From Neptunitalea lumnitzerae (GTDB lineage: Bacteria > Bacteroidota > Bacteroidia > Flavobacteriales > Flavobacteriaceae): a stretch of DNA of 64,000 bases. The stretch spans positions 434,001-498,000 of the forward strand of contig NZ_BRVO01000001.1 of assembly GCF_027924185.1 (NCBI RefSeq), in the 5' to 3' direction. Below are positions 28,401-37,030 of this stretch, piece by piece. Under the pieces are notes generated by a model. It searched no databases, was not told the origin of the DNA, and saw only the letters and a program-made list of their open reading frames with translations. The position numbers were made by a program, and so were the translations under genes. The stretch's first letter is position 1. Each line of letters starts with the position of its first letter.

Positions 28401-28563
28401 AAAAGTTGGAAACATCAAATCGTTAAGACTTTACGCAAACGTTTTAAACCCGTTTGTATTTACAGATTATGACGGATACGATCCTGAATGGGCAGGCGCT
28501 AGTTTAGGTACAGGTAGAGTAAGTTTTGTGACTTACCAGTTTGGATTTAGTTTAAAATTTTAA
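25459..28563 (+). CDS. SusC/RagA-family TonB-dependent outer-membrane transporter
   Basis: 1034 residues. Signal peptide, then a carboxypeptidase-regulatory-like domain (about residues 38-115, GTIVEEGTNIPLPGVNV), TonB box region DEVVVVGYGTQKKSDLTGAI, plug with the SusC signature (FVVDGVPTDN then MDILKDASSTAIYGSRGANG) and a C-terminal beta-barrel ending in F (FGFSLKF). With SusD it imports pectin oligosaccharides across the outer membrane, driven by TonB. susD follows 13 bases later. Confidence 0.97.
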   Translation: MRFNSFKLVTTRRLLTIICTFCLVLLTGTMSAQTSRTITGTIVEEGTNIPLPGVNVIEKGTSNGTSTDFDGNFSITVSSNDAILEISYIGFTPQEYSTEGITTLDIVLVPNTEALDEVVVVGYGTQKKSDLTGAIGSVDAEAITERNMTNPLEALQGNVAGVQISNSTGRIGDGFNISIRGNGSLGNGNSPLFVVDGVPTDNIDFLNPQDIAQMDILKDASSTAIYGSRGANGVVMITTKNGTQAKGGLSVSVDSYIGFKETARLPEMMDGQTWWRYHQSAYLATAATDPNTGTVTEQTLYDAVINTNNSELLRRATENEYYDWYDIMLKSGFQSNNFVNVSGRADNGLGYNIGLGYQTETGNIENESLDKYTFNLGLDHRINEKLTLGASMKVSLTDNQRGSDQAMRDAFRLNPFLSPYGLDGELYELPGKLRDADGNFIINKTSTYNPVLTVQNTTDEIRRWRAIGNAFIQYKPIEWLTLKSNFSSSMSNYRRGRYWGLRSERGASLGEASADINKNENFNYTWDNQATIDYTFEDKHAFNFLMLQSIYVDRSENTSQFANGFPFDTGFYNTGSGAQSSYNIGSGYSKTQLSSYALRLNYVYDDKYLLTVSTRWDGSSLFPEEYRWDSFPSAAIGWRISQEEFLKNNKTISNLKLRLSYGYSGNNVIDPYSTVNTLDGQTYYDYNGTAANGWIPTSLSNRRLAWEKTREYNLGLDFGIFKSRISGSVELYDRLSEDILMSQDLPSESGWPSINSNVGKVSNKGIEVALNTNIINSGKLRWDVNLTYTKNVNEIKELYDQTEDDDIGNGWFIGENINSYYNYVFDGVWQADEAAEAASYNQSEGQAKVKDINGDGQITPDDRVILGNPDPDWAGSLFTKLSYGQWDLSASIITNQGNFVYSNFHSNFTNVRDRGRQKQDIYWYIPENDAGLPAQASNSYPQPRNEGTYWINDNVGYYRDASFVKVKNISLGYRVPKSALEKVGNIKSLRLYANVLNPFVFTDYDGYDPEWAGASLGTGRVSFVTYQFGFSLKF

Positions 28564-28575
28564 TGTGAAAACAAG

Positions 28576-30192
28576 ATGAAGAAAATATATATAGCTATCG
28601 CTTTTTTAGGTCTTACATTTACTTCATGTAGTGACTTTTTAGAAGAGGAAAATCTTTCTAACACCACGGCAGAAGACTTTTATACCTCTGCTGTAGGATA
28701 CGAAAATTTAGTGAATGCAAATTATTCTCAACTACGAGATATATACGGTGAAGAGCCTTGGTTATTCTGCGCCGGAACCGATATGTATGCTGAAGGAAGA
28801 AATGCAGAACCGCCAGGATTAAGTAGATATACTCAGTTAAACTCAACCTCAGATGGTGTTGCTTTGTTATACGATCAATGTTACGAGGCTATTCAGCTAG
28901 CTAATATGGCCATGTTTTATAGTGAAAGAACCGAGCAAACAGATGAACTATCTTCTCAAATAGGAGAAATTAAATATCTAAGAGCTAATGCATTCTTTTT
29001 ATTAGTACAAACATATGGAGATGTTAGTTTGGTAACAGATTATATTCAAGAACCTCAACTACAATTCTCTAGAACTCCGGCAGAAGAGGTATACGGCTTT
29101 ATAATATCTGAACTAGAAGAAGCATTAACCTTAGTAAATGATGGTGCTTTTGACGGTCATATAAAGAAAAGAGCTGTAGAGCATTTACTTGCTAAAGTAT
29201 ACTTAACAAGAGGATATGAAACTTTTGGCTCTACTAATGACTTTACTACTGCAGCATCATATGCAGATGCAGCTATTGACGGACAAAGCCTTACCATACC
29301 ATTTAATGATTTATGGAGCCCTGATAACGAAATGAATGCAGAAACACTATTTTCTGTTCAATACGATAATAGTTCAGTTACCGTGAATCCTAGTAGTTAT
29401 GGTAATCAGCAAGCCTATTTCTTTGGATCTTACCAAGGTGGGTCTGAAATAGCTGGTGATGCTCCTTATCGTTCTTACAACTTATGCCCTACTAAATATA
29501 CGATAGATTTATTTGAGCAAGGTGACGAACGTTGGGAAGGTACTTTCATGGTAGAAATTTTTGACCGTTATTTTGATTACTTTGATGAAGAAGATCATAC
29601 AACATTAAATGTTCACCACTACTTTGAACCAAAATGGTATGCCAACGATGCTACGTATATGGCAGATTATATTGCCAATCACCCAGGAGTAACATACCAC
29701 GAGTATGATACCTACCATGCGGCAGTGAATCCGAACTTGGATAATGAAACTATAACCGTTAAAAAGTTTGACTCTCCAGATGTTCCATTTAGTGCAAGCT
29801 CTAGTGTAAGAGACATTGTATTATCTAGATTAGGAGAAACATATTTAATAGCTGCAGAAGCTTATTTACAAGCGGGTAACGCTACTACAGGGTTAGCTAG
29901 ACTAAATGAAGTACGTCAACGTGCAGGTGTTGCAGACGCTACCCTTGCGGAATTTGACATTGACTATATTTTAGATGAAAGAGGTAGAGAACTAGTAGGT
30001 GAATACCACCGTTGGTTTGATCTTAAAAGAACAGGTACTTTAGTAGAAAGAGCTGCTATGTATCATTACTTAATTGAAGAAAGTAACTTCAATGGCTCTA
30101 ACGGAGTTCAGAAAATTTTAAGACCTATCCCTCAAACTGCATTAGATTTAAATCAGAATCAGGATTTCCCACAAAATCCAGCTTACGAATAG
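28576..30192 (+). CDS. SusD/RagB-family glycan-binding outer-membrane lipoprotein
   Basis: 538 residues. Lipobox TSCSDFLEEENLS (Cys18) and the SusD N-terminal fold with TPR-like helices (YLRANAFFLLVQTYGDV), closing with ILDERGRELVGEYHRWFDLKRTGTL, the conserved C-terminal signature. It binds glycan at the cell surface and forms the lid of the SusC pore. A hairpin with a short T-run follows, which would lower expression of the enzymes downstream relative to susCD. Confidence 0.96.
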   Translation: MKKIYIAIAFLGLTFTSCSDFLEEENLSNTTAEDFYTSAVGYENLVNANYSQLRDIYGEEPWLFCAGTDMYAEGRNAEPPGLSRYTQLNSTSDGVALLYDQCYEAIQLANMAMFYSERTEQTDELSSQIGEIKYLRANAFFLLVQTYGDVSLVTDYIQEPQLQFSRTPAEEVYGFIISELEEALTLVNDGAFDGHIKKRAVEHLLAKVYLTRGYETFGSTNDFTTAASYADAAIDGQSLTIPFNDLWSPDNEMNAETLFSVQYDNSSVTVNPSSYGNQQAYFFGSYQGGSEIAGDAPYRSYNLCPTKYTIDLFEQGDERWEGTFMVEIFDRYFDYFDEEDHTTLNVHHYFEPKWYANDATYMADYIANHPGVTYHEYDTYHAAVNPNLDNETITVKKFDSPDVPFSASSSVRDIVLSRLGETYLIAAEAYLQAGNATTGLARLNEVRQRAGVADATLAEFDIDYILDERGRELVGEYHRWFDLKRTGTLVERAAMYHYLIEESNFNGSNGVQKILRPIPQTALDLNQNQDFPQNPAYE

Positions 30193-30221
30193 TTTTCATA
30201 TTTAATTTGAGTTAAACACTA

Positions 30222-30253
30222 AAGAAGCCTGTACATACTGCAGGCTTCTTTTC
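30222..30253 (+). terminator. terminator/attenuator after susD
   Basis: A perfect 10-bp stem AAGAAGCCTG/CAGGCTTCTT with a 9-base loop is followed by TTCT. It separates susD from the degradative genes on the same strand, so partial read-through is likely. Confidence 0.75.
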
Positions 30254-30277
30254 TAAAAACATAAACACAACTAAATC

Positions 30278-31285
30278 ATGAAAAAAATTGTCTTTACTTT
30301 AATTAGTCTTACTACACTACTTATTGCTTGCAATGAGCAACCAAAAAAAGAAACTACTACAACCGAAAAACAACAAACAAACACAAAAAATTCCCCAACC
30401 TATGCAGAGCTATCTATTAGAGCTGGTAAAGATTGGGAACCTAAAAAATTTGGTGGTGGAGCCTTTAAAAATGTAGACAGTTTACAACTACCTGAAGGAC
30501 ACTCAGACCATGCTTATTACATTCGTTATGAAGGGCCAGGATGGGAAAATAGTCAAGTAGGCTATAGATTATACTTAGACTGGAGAAACGCCATCGATAT
30601 TTTTGGTAAAAAAGTAGATAGTATTGTACTACCATATGTAGGGCAAGATGATTATGAAAGATATCACCACGAAGCTCCTTGGGGTCAAGATATATTAAAA
30701 GCAGGGAAATCTTTAGGAATTGGAAGCTTTGGCCGTTTTATGAATGATACTGTTGCGCATTTTAAAAATGTAGACAAAACCGTTTGTTACGTAAAAAATG
30801 ATACTGGAAAATCTACTGTAAGCATTTCTTATACAGGATGGCATACCGGTGAGGTATCTACAGATTTAGAAGCTAATTTAACCATCTATCCTGAAGACCG
30901 TTTTACAAAGACAGAAATAACTTCATCAGAGGCTTTTGAAGGTTTCTGTACTGGTATTGTAAAGTTCAAAGACATCCCTTTAAAAGAAAAAAAGAGTGCT
31001 AAAGGTACTTGGGGTTATATAGCCACTTATGGCACACAAACTTTGGTTAGTGATACCGATAAACTAGGAATGGCAGTATTTTACAAAACTGCTGAAGTAG
31101 CTACAACTCAAGAAGGGCCACACGACCACTTAGTGATATTTAAACCCTTTACCAATACTATTACTTACTATTTTACAGCAGCTTGGGAACAAGAACTGAA
31201 TGGTATTACAACAGAAGAAGATTTCTACGCGTATTTAGATAAAAAACTAGAAACTCTGGATGTTACCGGAGCTTTAAACAAATAA
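30278..31285 (+). CDS. DUF4861-like lipoprotein of the pectin locus
   Basis: 335 residues. Lipoprotein signal (LLIACNEQ, Cys18) followed by a low-complexity Lys/Thr/Glu linker, then a beta-rich domain (HSDHAYYIRYEGPGWENSQVGYRLYLDWRNAIDIFGK) that I recognise as DUF4861-like. Such proteins recur in pectin and alginate loci next to GH105 genes; their activity is not settled. The GH105 gene starts one base after its stop, arguing for tightly coupled function. Confidence 0.75.
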   Translation: MKKIVFTLISLTTLLIACNEQPKKETTTTEKQQTNTKNSPTYAELSIRAGKDWEPKKFGGGAFKNVDSLQLPEGHSDHAYYIRYEGPGWENSQVGYRLYLDWRNAIDIFGKKVDSIVLPYVGQDDYERYHHEAPWGQDILKAGKSLGIGSFGRFMNDTVAHFKNVDKTVCYVKNDTGKSTVSISYTGWHTGEVSTDLEANLTIYPEDRFTKTEITSSEAFEGFCTGIVKFKDIPLKEKKSAKGTWGYIATYGTQTLVSDTDKLGMAVFYKTAEVATTQEGPHDHLVIFKPFTNTITYYFTAAWEQELNGITTEEDFYAYLDKKLETLDVTGALNK

Positions 31286-31286
31286 G

Positions 31287-32540
31287 ATGATGAAAGCAAT
31301 AAATCATATACTTAAAATATCATTACTAAGCCTAGTAACAGCATTTGCGGTTTCCTGCGATGTAAAAGAAAAAAAAGAAACCACCGACAAGGAAGTAACA
31401 ACTAAAGATACTGCGGTACCAACAGATTTGAAATGGTCTGAACGTATGATGCTATCTGAAATACATAGATTTCCGGAAGCTTCAAAATTAGACTTTGTAG
31501 ATGTACCGAGATGGAGTTATACCAATGGCTTGGTGCTTACTGCTACAGAACGCGTGTACAAAAAATACCCTAAAGAGGTGTACTACAACTATATTTATGA
31601 GTATGCTGATACCATGGTTACTAAAGATGGTACCATCCGTACCTATGATTTAGACAAGCAGAACTTGGACATGCTAAAGTCTGGTGACGTTCTATTGTAT
31701 TTATACAACAAAACCAAAGAAGAACGTTTCTTAACAGCGCTACATACACTAAGAAGTCAAATTGATACACAACCAAGAACATCAGATGGAGGTTTTTGGC
31801 ATAAGAAAAGATATACCAACCAAATGTGGTTAGATGGCTTGTATATGGCAGAGCCTTTCTATGCGCAATACACCAAACAATTTAGCAAAGGAGAAGAAGC
31901 TACTAAAGCCTTTGATGAGATTGTACTACAATTTGATTTAATTCAACAACATACATTAGACCCTACTACCAACCTTTTATACCATGGTTGGGATGAAAGT
32001 AAAGAACAGCAATGGGCTAATAAAGAAACGGGTACATCACCAAACTTTTGGTCTAGAGCAATGGGCTGGTATGGTATGGCAATGGTAGATGTATTAGATT
32101 TCTTGCCAGAAGATCATCCTGGTAGAGAACGCATCATAGAATACTTAAACCAATATGCAGAAGCTATTACGAAGGTACAAGATAGTAAAACCGGAGTATG
32201 GTACCAGGTACTAGACAAAGGTGCTGGAAATGGTAACTATTTAGAAGCTACTGGTAGTTGTATGTTTACTTATACTTTTACCAAAGGTGTTAAAAAGGGT
32301 TATTTACCAGAAAAATATTTAGATGTAGCTAAGAAAGCCTATGACGGAATATTAGAAAACTTCATTACTGTAGAAGAAAACGGGGTAGTAAACCTTAACA
32401 AATGTTGTGCAGTAGCAGGCTTAGGAGGTAACCCTTACAGAGATGGTACTTTTGAGTATTATGTAAATGAAAAAATTAGAGCCAACGACCCTAAAGGAAC
32501 TGGGCCTTTTGTAATGGCTAGTTTAGCATTAGACAAATAA
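31287..32540 (+). CDS. GH105 unsaturated glucuronyl/galacturonyl hydrolase, lipoprotein
   Basis: 417 residues. Lipobox FAVSC (Cys24), then an (alpha/alpha)6 barrel. The motif NQMWLDGLYMAEPFYAQY carries the probable catalytic Asp (about D183), and FWSRAMGWYGMAMVD is the typical second motif. It removes the terminal unsaturated galacturonate left by pectin or rhamnogalacturonan lyases, giving the substrate for KdgF/KduI. GH88 is the alternative family; length and motifs favour GH105. Confidence 0.9.
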   Translation: MMKAINHILKISLLSLVTAFAVSCDVKEKKETTDKEVTTKDTAVPTDLKWSERMMLSEIHRFPEASKLDFVDVPRWSYTNGLVLTATERVYKKYPKEVYYNYIYEYADTMVTKDGTIRTYDLDKQNLDMLKSGDVLLYLYNKTKEERFLTALHTLRSQIDTQPRTSDGGFWHKKRYTNQMWLDGLYMAEPFYAQYTKQFSKGEEATKAFDEIVLQFDLIQQHTLDPTTNLLYHGWDESKEQQWANKETGTSPNFWSRAMGWYGMAMVDVLDFLPEDHPGRERIIEYLNQYAEAITKVQDSKTGVWYQVLDKGAGNGNYLEATGSCMFTYTFTKGVKKGYLPEKYLDVAKKAYDGILENFITVEENGVVNLNKCCAVAGLGGNPYRDGTFEYYVNEKIRANDPKGTGPFVMASLALDK

Positions 32541-32592
32541 TCAATTTTTAAAAGTATTGAAACATATAAAAACCTCGAGAATCGAGTAATGT

Positions 32593-33558
32593 ATGAGAAA
32601 TTTTTGGCTACATACCCTTATGGTTACAACCATAGTTTCACTATGTAGTTGCAAAAATTCATATAGCCAAGATGAGCATAAGGTACTGCCACCTTACAAC
32701 ATAGAGAGTACGTACCAAAAACTAAAAAATAAGTATCCATCTATTAGTCCTGTACATTTGATAGATACGACCCTTACTATTAAAAAGGATATTGTGTACC
32801 ATAAGACATCCACCTCGAAGCTTTTTTTTGATGTGTATTTTCCTGAGATTACAAAAAAAACAGAAGTTTTTCCTGTTGTGTTATTAGTTCATGGAGGTGG
32901 ATGGATTGTGGGTAGTAAAAAAAATCAGCACCCTATGGCGCAGCAACTAGCTTTAAATGGCTATGTTGCCATTCCAGTCTCCTATACACTAAGTGAAGAA
33001 GCTACCTACCCTGCTGCTGTTATAGATTTAAAGCATGCCATACAGTATATTAGAGAGCATGCTAGCAGTTTACATGCAGACCCTAATAGAATAGCAATTT
33101 TAGGAGCTTCTGCCGGTGCACAGCTAGCAACCTTAGTTGGGGTTACACCCAACAACACCATATACCGTACGCAAAGCAACACATCAGATGCTGTGCAGGC
33201 AATTGTTAATGTAGATGGTATTGTATCGTTTACTCACCCAGAGTCTGAAGAAGGTACTATTGCTGGGCAATGGCTTGGTGGCACCAAAAGTGAAAATATA
33301 AAAAATTGGGAAGAGGCTTCCCCGCTTAATTACGTGAGCAAAAGTACACCACCAATTCTTTTTCTTAATAGTAGTCGGCCTCGTTTTCATGCGGGCAGAG
33401 ACGATATGATTACCCAAATGAATGCCTACGATATTTATAGCGAAGTGCATACCTTTTCAGATGCACCGCATTCCTTTTGGTTACTAAACCCTTGGTTTAC
33501 CCCTACGGTATTTTATGTAATTAAATTTCTAGACAAAACACTAAAACATTCCTCATGA
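32593..33558 (+). CDS. alpha/beta-hydrolase carbohydrate esterase, lipoprotein
   Basis: 321 residues. Signal with lipobox LCSC (about Cys20). The oxyanion motif HGGGW, nucleophile elbow GASAG (Ser) and a C-terminal SDAPHSFW (His) define a hormone-sensitive-lipase/BD-FAE-like esterase. In this locus it probably removes acetyl or methyl esters from pectin. The next gene overlaps its stop by 4 bases (ATGA). Confidence 0.8.
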   Translation: MRNFWLHTLMVTTIVSLCSCKNSYSQDEHKVLPPYNIESTYQKLKNKYPSISPVHLIDTTLTIKKDIVYHKTSTSKLFFDVYFPEITKKTEVFPVVLLVHGGGWIVGSKKNQHPMAQQLALNGYVAIPVSYTLSEEATYPAAVIDLKHAIQYIREHASSLHADPNRIAILGASAGAQLATLVGVTPNNTIYRTQSNTSDAVQAIVNVDGIVSFTHPESEEGTIAGQWLGGTKSENIKNWEEASPLNYVSKSTPPILFLNSSRPRFHAGRDDMITQMNAYDIYSEVHTFSDAPHSFWLLNPWFTPTVFYVIKFLDKTLKHSS

Positions 33559-34547
33559 AAAATATACTTACCGTAATACTTTTAATAGTTGTTACATCGC
33601 TCCAAGCACAAACAAATACTCCCTACAGAAAAATTACAGTTGCTTTAGATGGTAGCGGTGAATTTACCTCTATACAAAAAGCAATAAACTCTACCAGAGA
33701 CTTAGGTCCCGGAGAAGTTGCCATCTTTATTAAAAAAGGTACCTACCATGAAAAAGTAACCATACCTACATGGAAACATCAACTGACCCTTGTTGGTGAA
33801 GACAAAGATCAAACCATCATTACTAACAACGACTATTCTGGTAAAATAGACTCTATTACGCAAAAAGAGCATAGTACTTTTACGTCTTATACCTTACTGG
33901 TACAAGGAGATGATATACACCTTAAAAACCTAACCATTAAAAACAGCTCTTGCAACCAAGGGCAAGCAGTTGCATTACATGTAGAAGGTGACCGCTTTAT
34001 GGCTAAGAATTGTAATCTGTTAGGTTGCCAAGACACGCTTTACACAGCAACAGAAGGAAGCAGACAATATTATGAAAACTGTTTTATAGAAGGTACTACC
34101 GACTTTATTTTTGGAGAAGCTACCGTAGTTTTTCAAAATTGCACTATCAATAGCCTAGTAAACTCGTACATTACGGCTGCCGCTACACCACAAAACCAAG
34201 AATTTGGGTATGTATTTTTTAATGCCCACTTAGTTGCAGAAGATGGTGTAGATAAAGTATATTTAGGAAGACCATGGCGCTCGTATGCTAAAACGGTATT
34301 TATACATACCACTATGGAAGAACATATTTTAAAAGAAGGCTGGAACCCTTGGACAGGGGATAAAATGTTTCCTGAAAAAGAAAAAACTACCTACTATGCA
34401 GAATATAAGAGCACAGGGGAAGGCGCATCTTCAGAAACCAGAGTACCCTGGTCACATCAATTAACTAAAAAAGAGGCTCAGGCTTATACCATTGAAGCTA
34501 TTTTTAAAGGGTGTGATTCTTGGAACCCAAAAAACATACAACTATGA
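33555..34547 (+). CDS. CE8 pectin methylesterase
   Basis: 330 residues with a Sec signal peptide (LQAQ). The CE8 set is complete: GTYHEKV, GQAVALHV, CQDTLYT (catalytic Asp), TDFIFGEA (catalytic Asp) and YLGRPWRSY. It de-methylesterifies homogalacturonan, which is needed before GH28 can act. It overlaps both neighbours by 4 bases (ATGA), so translation is coupled. Confidence 0.95.
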   Translation: MKNILTVILLIVVTSLQAQTNTPYRKITVALDGSGEFTSIQKAINSTRDLGPGEVAIFIKKGTYHEKVTIPTWKHQLTLVGEDKDQTIITNNDYSGKIDSITQKEHSTFTSYTLLVQGDDIHLKNLTIKNSSCNQGQAVALHVEGDRFMAKNCNLLGCQDTLYTATEGSRQYYENCFIEGTTDFIFGEATVVFQNCTINSLVNSYITAAATPQNQEFGYVFFNAHLVAEDGVDKVYLGRPWRSYAKTVFIHTTMEEHILKEGWNPWTGDKMFPEKEKTTYYAEYKSTGEGASSETRVPWSHQLTKKEAQAYTIEAIFKGCDSWNPKNIQL

Positions 34548-35311
34548 AAAAAATACTCATATTAGCTACCTTACTAATTGGCAACATAGTACTAGCACAA
34601 AATAAGCCAACGCTCTATCTAATTGGCGATTCTACCATGGCCAATAAAGAAAATCCAGAGGTAAACCCTGAGCATGGGTGGGGGCAAATGCTCCCTGTTT
34701 TAATGACCTCTGATATTAAGATAGAAAACCATGCAAAAAATGGTAGAAGCTCTAAAAGTTTTATTACTGAGGGCAGATGGGATAGTATTATGAAAACCCT
34801 TAAAAAAGGAGATTTTGTATTTATACAATTTGGGCATAACGACCAAAAGTATAAAGATAGCACACGTTATACCAACCCATATACTAGGTACCGCTACAAC
34901 TTAGAGAGGTATGTAAAAGAAACCAGAGAAAAAGGTGCTTATCCCATTCTTATGAGTTCTATTGTGAGAAGAAACTTTAACGAGCACGGAACCTTGGTAG
35001 ATACTCATGGTGCTTACCCACTTGTAGTACGAATGGTGGCTGATGACTTAAAAGTTCCTTTTGTAGACATGCAATGGCTTACAGAGCAATTAGAAATGCA
35101 ATACGGACCAGAGGCTTCTAAAGCCCTTCATTTACACATAACTGAGGGCACCAATGATTATGTACCTAAAGGGAAAGAAGACAACACACACCTTTCTAAA
35201 AAAGGTGCAACATTAGTGGCTACTTTAGCACTTCAAGAAATAGCAAAGCAAAAACTACCACTTAAAAAATACATTAAGGCAACCGTACTAACCAACAAGA
35301 TACTTCACTAA
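34544..35311 (+). CDS. CE12 rhamnogalacturonan acetylesterase (SGNH hydrolase)
   Basis: Start chosen at 34544, whose ATG overlaps the CE8 stop as ATGA; the frame from 34520 lies inside CE8 coding sequence. 255 residues with a signal peptide (LIGNIVLAQ). SGNH blocks: IGDSTMA (Ser), NHAKNGRSSKSF (Gly), FIQFGHND (Asn), DNTHLSKKGA (Asp/His). It deacetylates rhamnogalacturonan or homogalacturonan. The cupin gene follows after one base. Confidence 0.92.
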   Translation: MKKILILATLLIGNIVLAQNKPTLYLIGDSTMANKENPEVNPEHGWGQMLPVLMTSDIKIENHAKNGRSSKSFITEGRWDSIMKTLKKGDFVFIQFGHNDQKYKDSTRYTNPYTRYRYNLERYVKETREKGAYPILMSSIVRRNFNEHGTLVDTHGAYPLVVRMVADDLKVPFVDMQWLTEQLEMQYGPEASKALHLHITEGTNDYVPKGKEDNTHLSKKGATLVATLALQEIAKQKLPLKKYIKATVLTNKILH

Positions 35312-35312
35312 T

Positions 35313-35651
35313 ATGCCATATACCACCAATGTTTTCTTTAAAGAAAAAGCTACTGATTGGGAACCTGCCGGAGAGGGTATAACCAGACAATTTGTTGGTT
35401 ATAACACTCAGTTAATGGTAGTAAAAGTAAAGTTTGAAAAAGGAGCCATTGGTGCCTTACATTCACATTTTCACACCCAAGGTACATATGTAGCCTCAGG
35501 AAAGTTTAAAATTACCATTAACGGAACTTCTGAAATATTAGAAACTGGTGACGGATTTTTTGTACCACCCAACGCAGTACATGGAGCAGAATGTCTGGAA
35601 GCAGGTATGCTTATAGACTCCTTTACTCCCATTAGAGAAGATTTTTTATAA
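35313..35651 (+). CDS. kdgF: KdgF-like cupin, uronate linearisation enzyme
   Basis: 112 residues, a single small cupin: GALHSHFHTQGTYVASGKFKITI (metal-binding His) and FFVPPNAVHGAECL (second cupin motif). KdgF family proteins turn 4,5-unsaturated uronates into the linear ketone form used by KduI. The position between pectin esterase and GH28 genes supports this over a generic cupin. There is no signal peptide, so it acts in the cytoplasm. Confidence 0.85.
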   Translation: MPYTTNVFFKEKATDWEPAGEGITRQFVGYNTQLMVVKVKFEKGAIGALHSHFHTQGTYVASGKFKITINGTSEILETGDGFFVPPNAVHGAECLEAGMLIDSFTPIREDFL

Positions 35652-35657
35652 GAAATT

Positions 35658-37025
35658 ATGCTAAAAACAACTATCAAATACCTGTTTACTACCCTCTTTA
35701 TACTTCTGGGCACATTGGCTTATGCTCAATTAAGTGAAACAGAAAGGTTACAGAAAATAAACGCTATTGTTAAGAGCATACAATTACCCAATATACCAGA
35801 CTATACAATTTCAATAACCAGTTTTGGAGGTAACGGAAATGGGAGTTATAACAACAAAAAAGCCTTTGATAAAGCCATTAAAAAACTAGCAAAAAAAGAT
35901 GGCGGTACGTTAACAGTTCCATCAGGCACGTATGTTATTAATGGACCCATTCATCTTATAAGTAATATGAACTTGCACTTAGAAGATGGTGCCGTTTTAA
36001 AATTTGGAAGTAATCCTACAGACTACCCACTGGTATATACCAGTTGGGAAGGTACATTTTTGTACAATCATAGTCCGTTAATTTATGGTAACAACTTACA
36101 TGATGTTGCTATTACCGGGAAGGGTATTATTGATGGAGAAGCTGCAGATACATGGTTGCAATGGAAACCTAAAGAAAATGAAGACAAGCTAAAGAGCAGG
36201 GATATGAACCATGCCAGTACGCCAATTGAAGAGCGCATTTTTGGTAACGGGCATTACCTAAGACCTCAACTAGTGCAATTGGTAAACTCCGAGCGTATTT
36301 TAATAGAAGACATTACTTTGGAGGATGCTCCTTTTTGGTGTTTACACTTACTTAAATGTAACTCCGTAACCATTAAGGGTATTGCCTATGACGCCTATAA
36401 CAAAAACAACGATGGTATAGACTTAGAGTATACTAGTAACGTACTCATAGAAAATGTAACGTTTAGCAACGGCGATGATAACATAGCCATTAAGGCAGGT
36501 AGAGATCATGAAGGGAGAGCAAATGCTGATACCCCATCTCAAAACATTGTGGTACGCAACTGTCTGTTTAAAGGACTACATGCCCTTGTGATTGGTAGTG
36601 AAATGTCTGCCGGAGTTAAAAATGTATTTGTAGACGATTGCAAAGCACATGGCTATTTAAAAAGAGGTATCTATTTTAAAACCAACAGAGACCGAGGTGG
36701 GTATATAAAAGACATTTACATTAATAACATTACCTTTGAGGATACTGAAGATTGCTTTTACATTACTGCCAACTACCATGGAGAAGGAAATGGATACAAC
36801 TCTAAAATTAGCGATATTGTTATAAACAATGTGAGTTGCAAAAAGGCTAGCGGAACCGCAGTTGTAATTCAAGGATATAAAGACAGTAAAGTAGAAAATG
36901 TATACTTAACCAATATCACAGTAGCAAAAGCTACCAATGGTACTTCGGTTACCAATACCAAAAACGTGGTTATTGATAATTTAATTATTGGAGAGGAGGC
37001 AACAGTACCTACTTCTGTAAAATAA
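35658..37025 (+). CDS. GH28-family protein with altered active-site motifs
   Basis: 455 residues with a signal peptide (LAYAQ). Beta-helix of the GH28 family: NNDGIDLEYT, NGDDNIAIKAG and GLHALVIGSEMSAG match the catalytic regions, but the usual GHG reads G-L-H-A and the usual R-I-K reads I-Y-F-K. The acidic residues and His remain, so it is probably active on a different pectic linkage (for example a rhamnogalacturonan or xylogalacturonan side) rather than dead. It differs clearly from the canonical GH28 at 23956. Confidence 0.88.
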   Translation: MLKTTIKYLFTTLFILLGTLAYAQLSETERLQKINAIVKSIQLPNIPDYTISITSFGGNGNGSYNNKKAFDKAIKKLAKKDGGTLTVPSGTYVINGPIHLISNMNLHLEDGAVLKFGSNPTDYPLVYTSWEGTFLYNHSPLIYGNNLHDVAITGKGIIDGEAADTWLQWKPKENEDKLKSRDMNHASTPIEERIFGNGHYLRPQLVQLVNSERILIEDITLEDAPFWCLHLLKCNSVTIKGIAYDAYNKNNDGIDLEYTSNVLIENVTFSNGDDNIAIKAGRDHEGRANADTPSQNIVVRNCLFKGLHALVIGSEMSAGVKNVFVDDCKAHGYLKRGIYFKTNRDRGGYIKDIYINNITFEDTEDCFYITANYHGEGNGYNSKISDIVINNVSCKKASGTAVVIQGYKDSKVENVYLTNITVAKATNGTSVTNTKNVVIDNLIIGEEATVPTSVK

Positions 37026-37030
37026 AAGCT

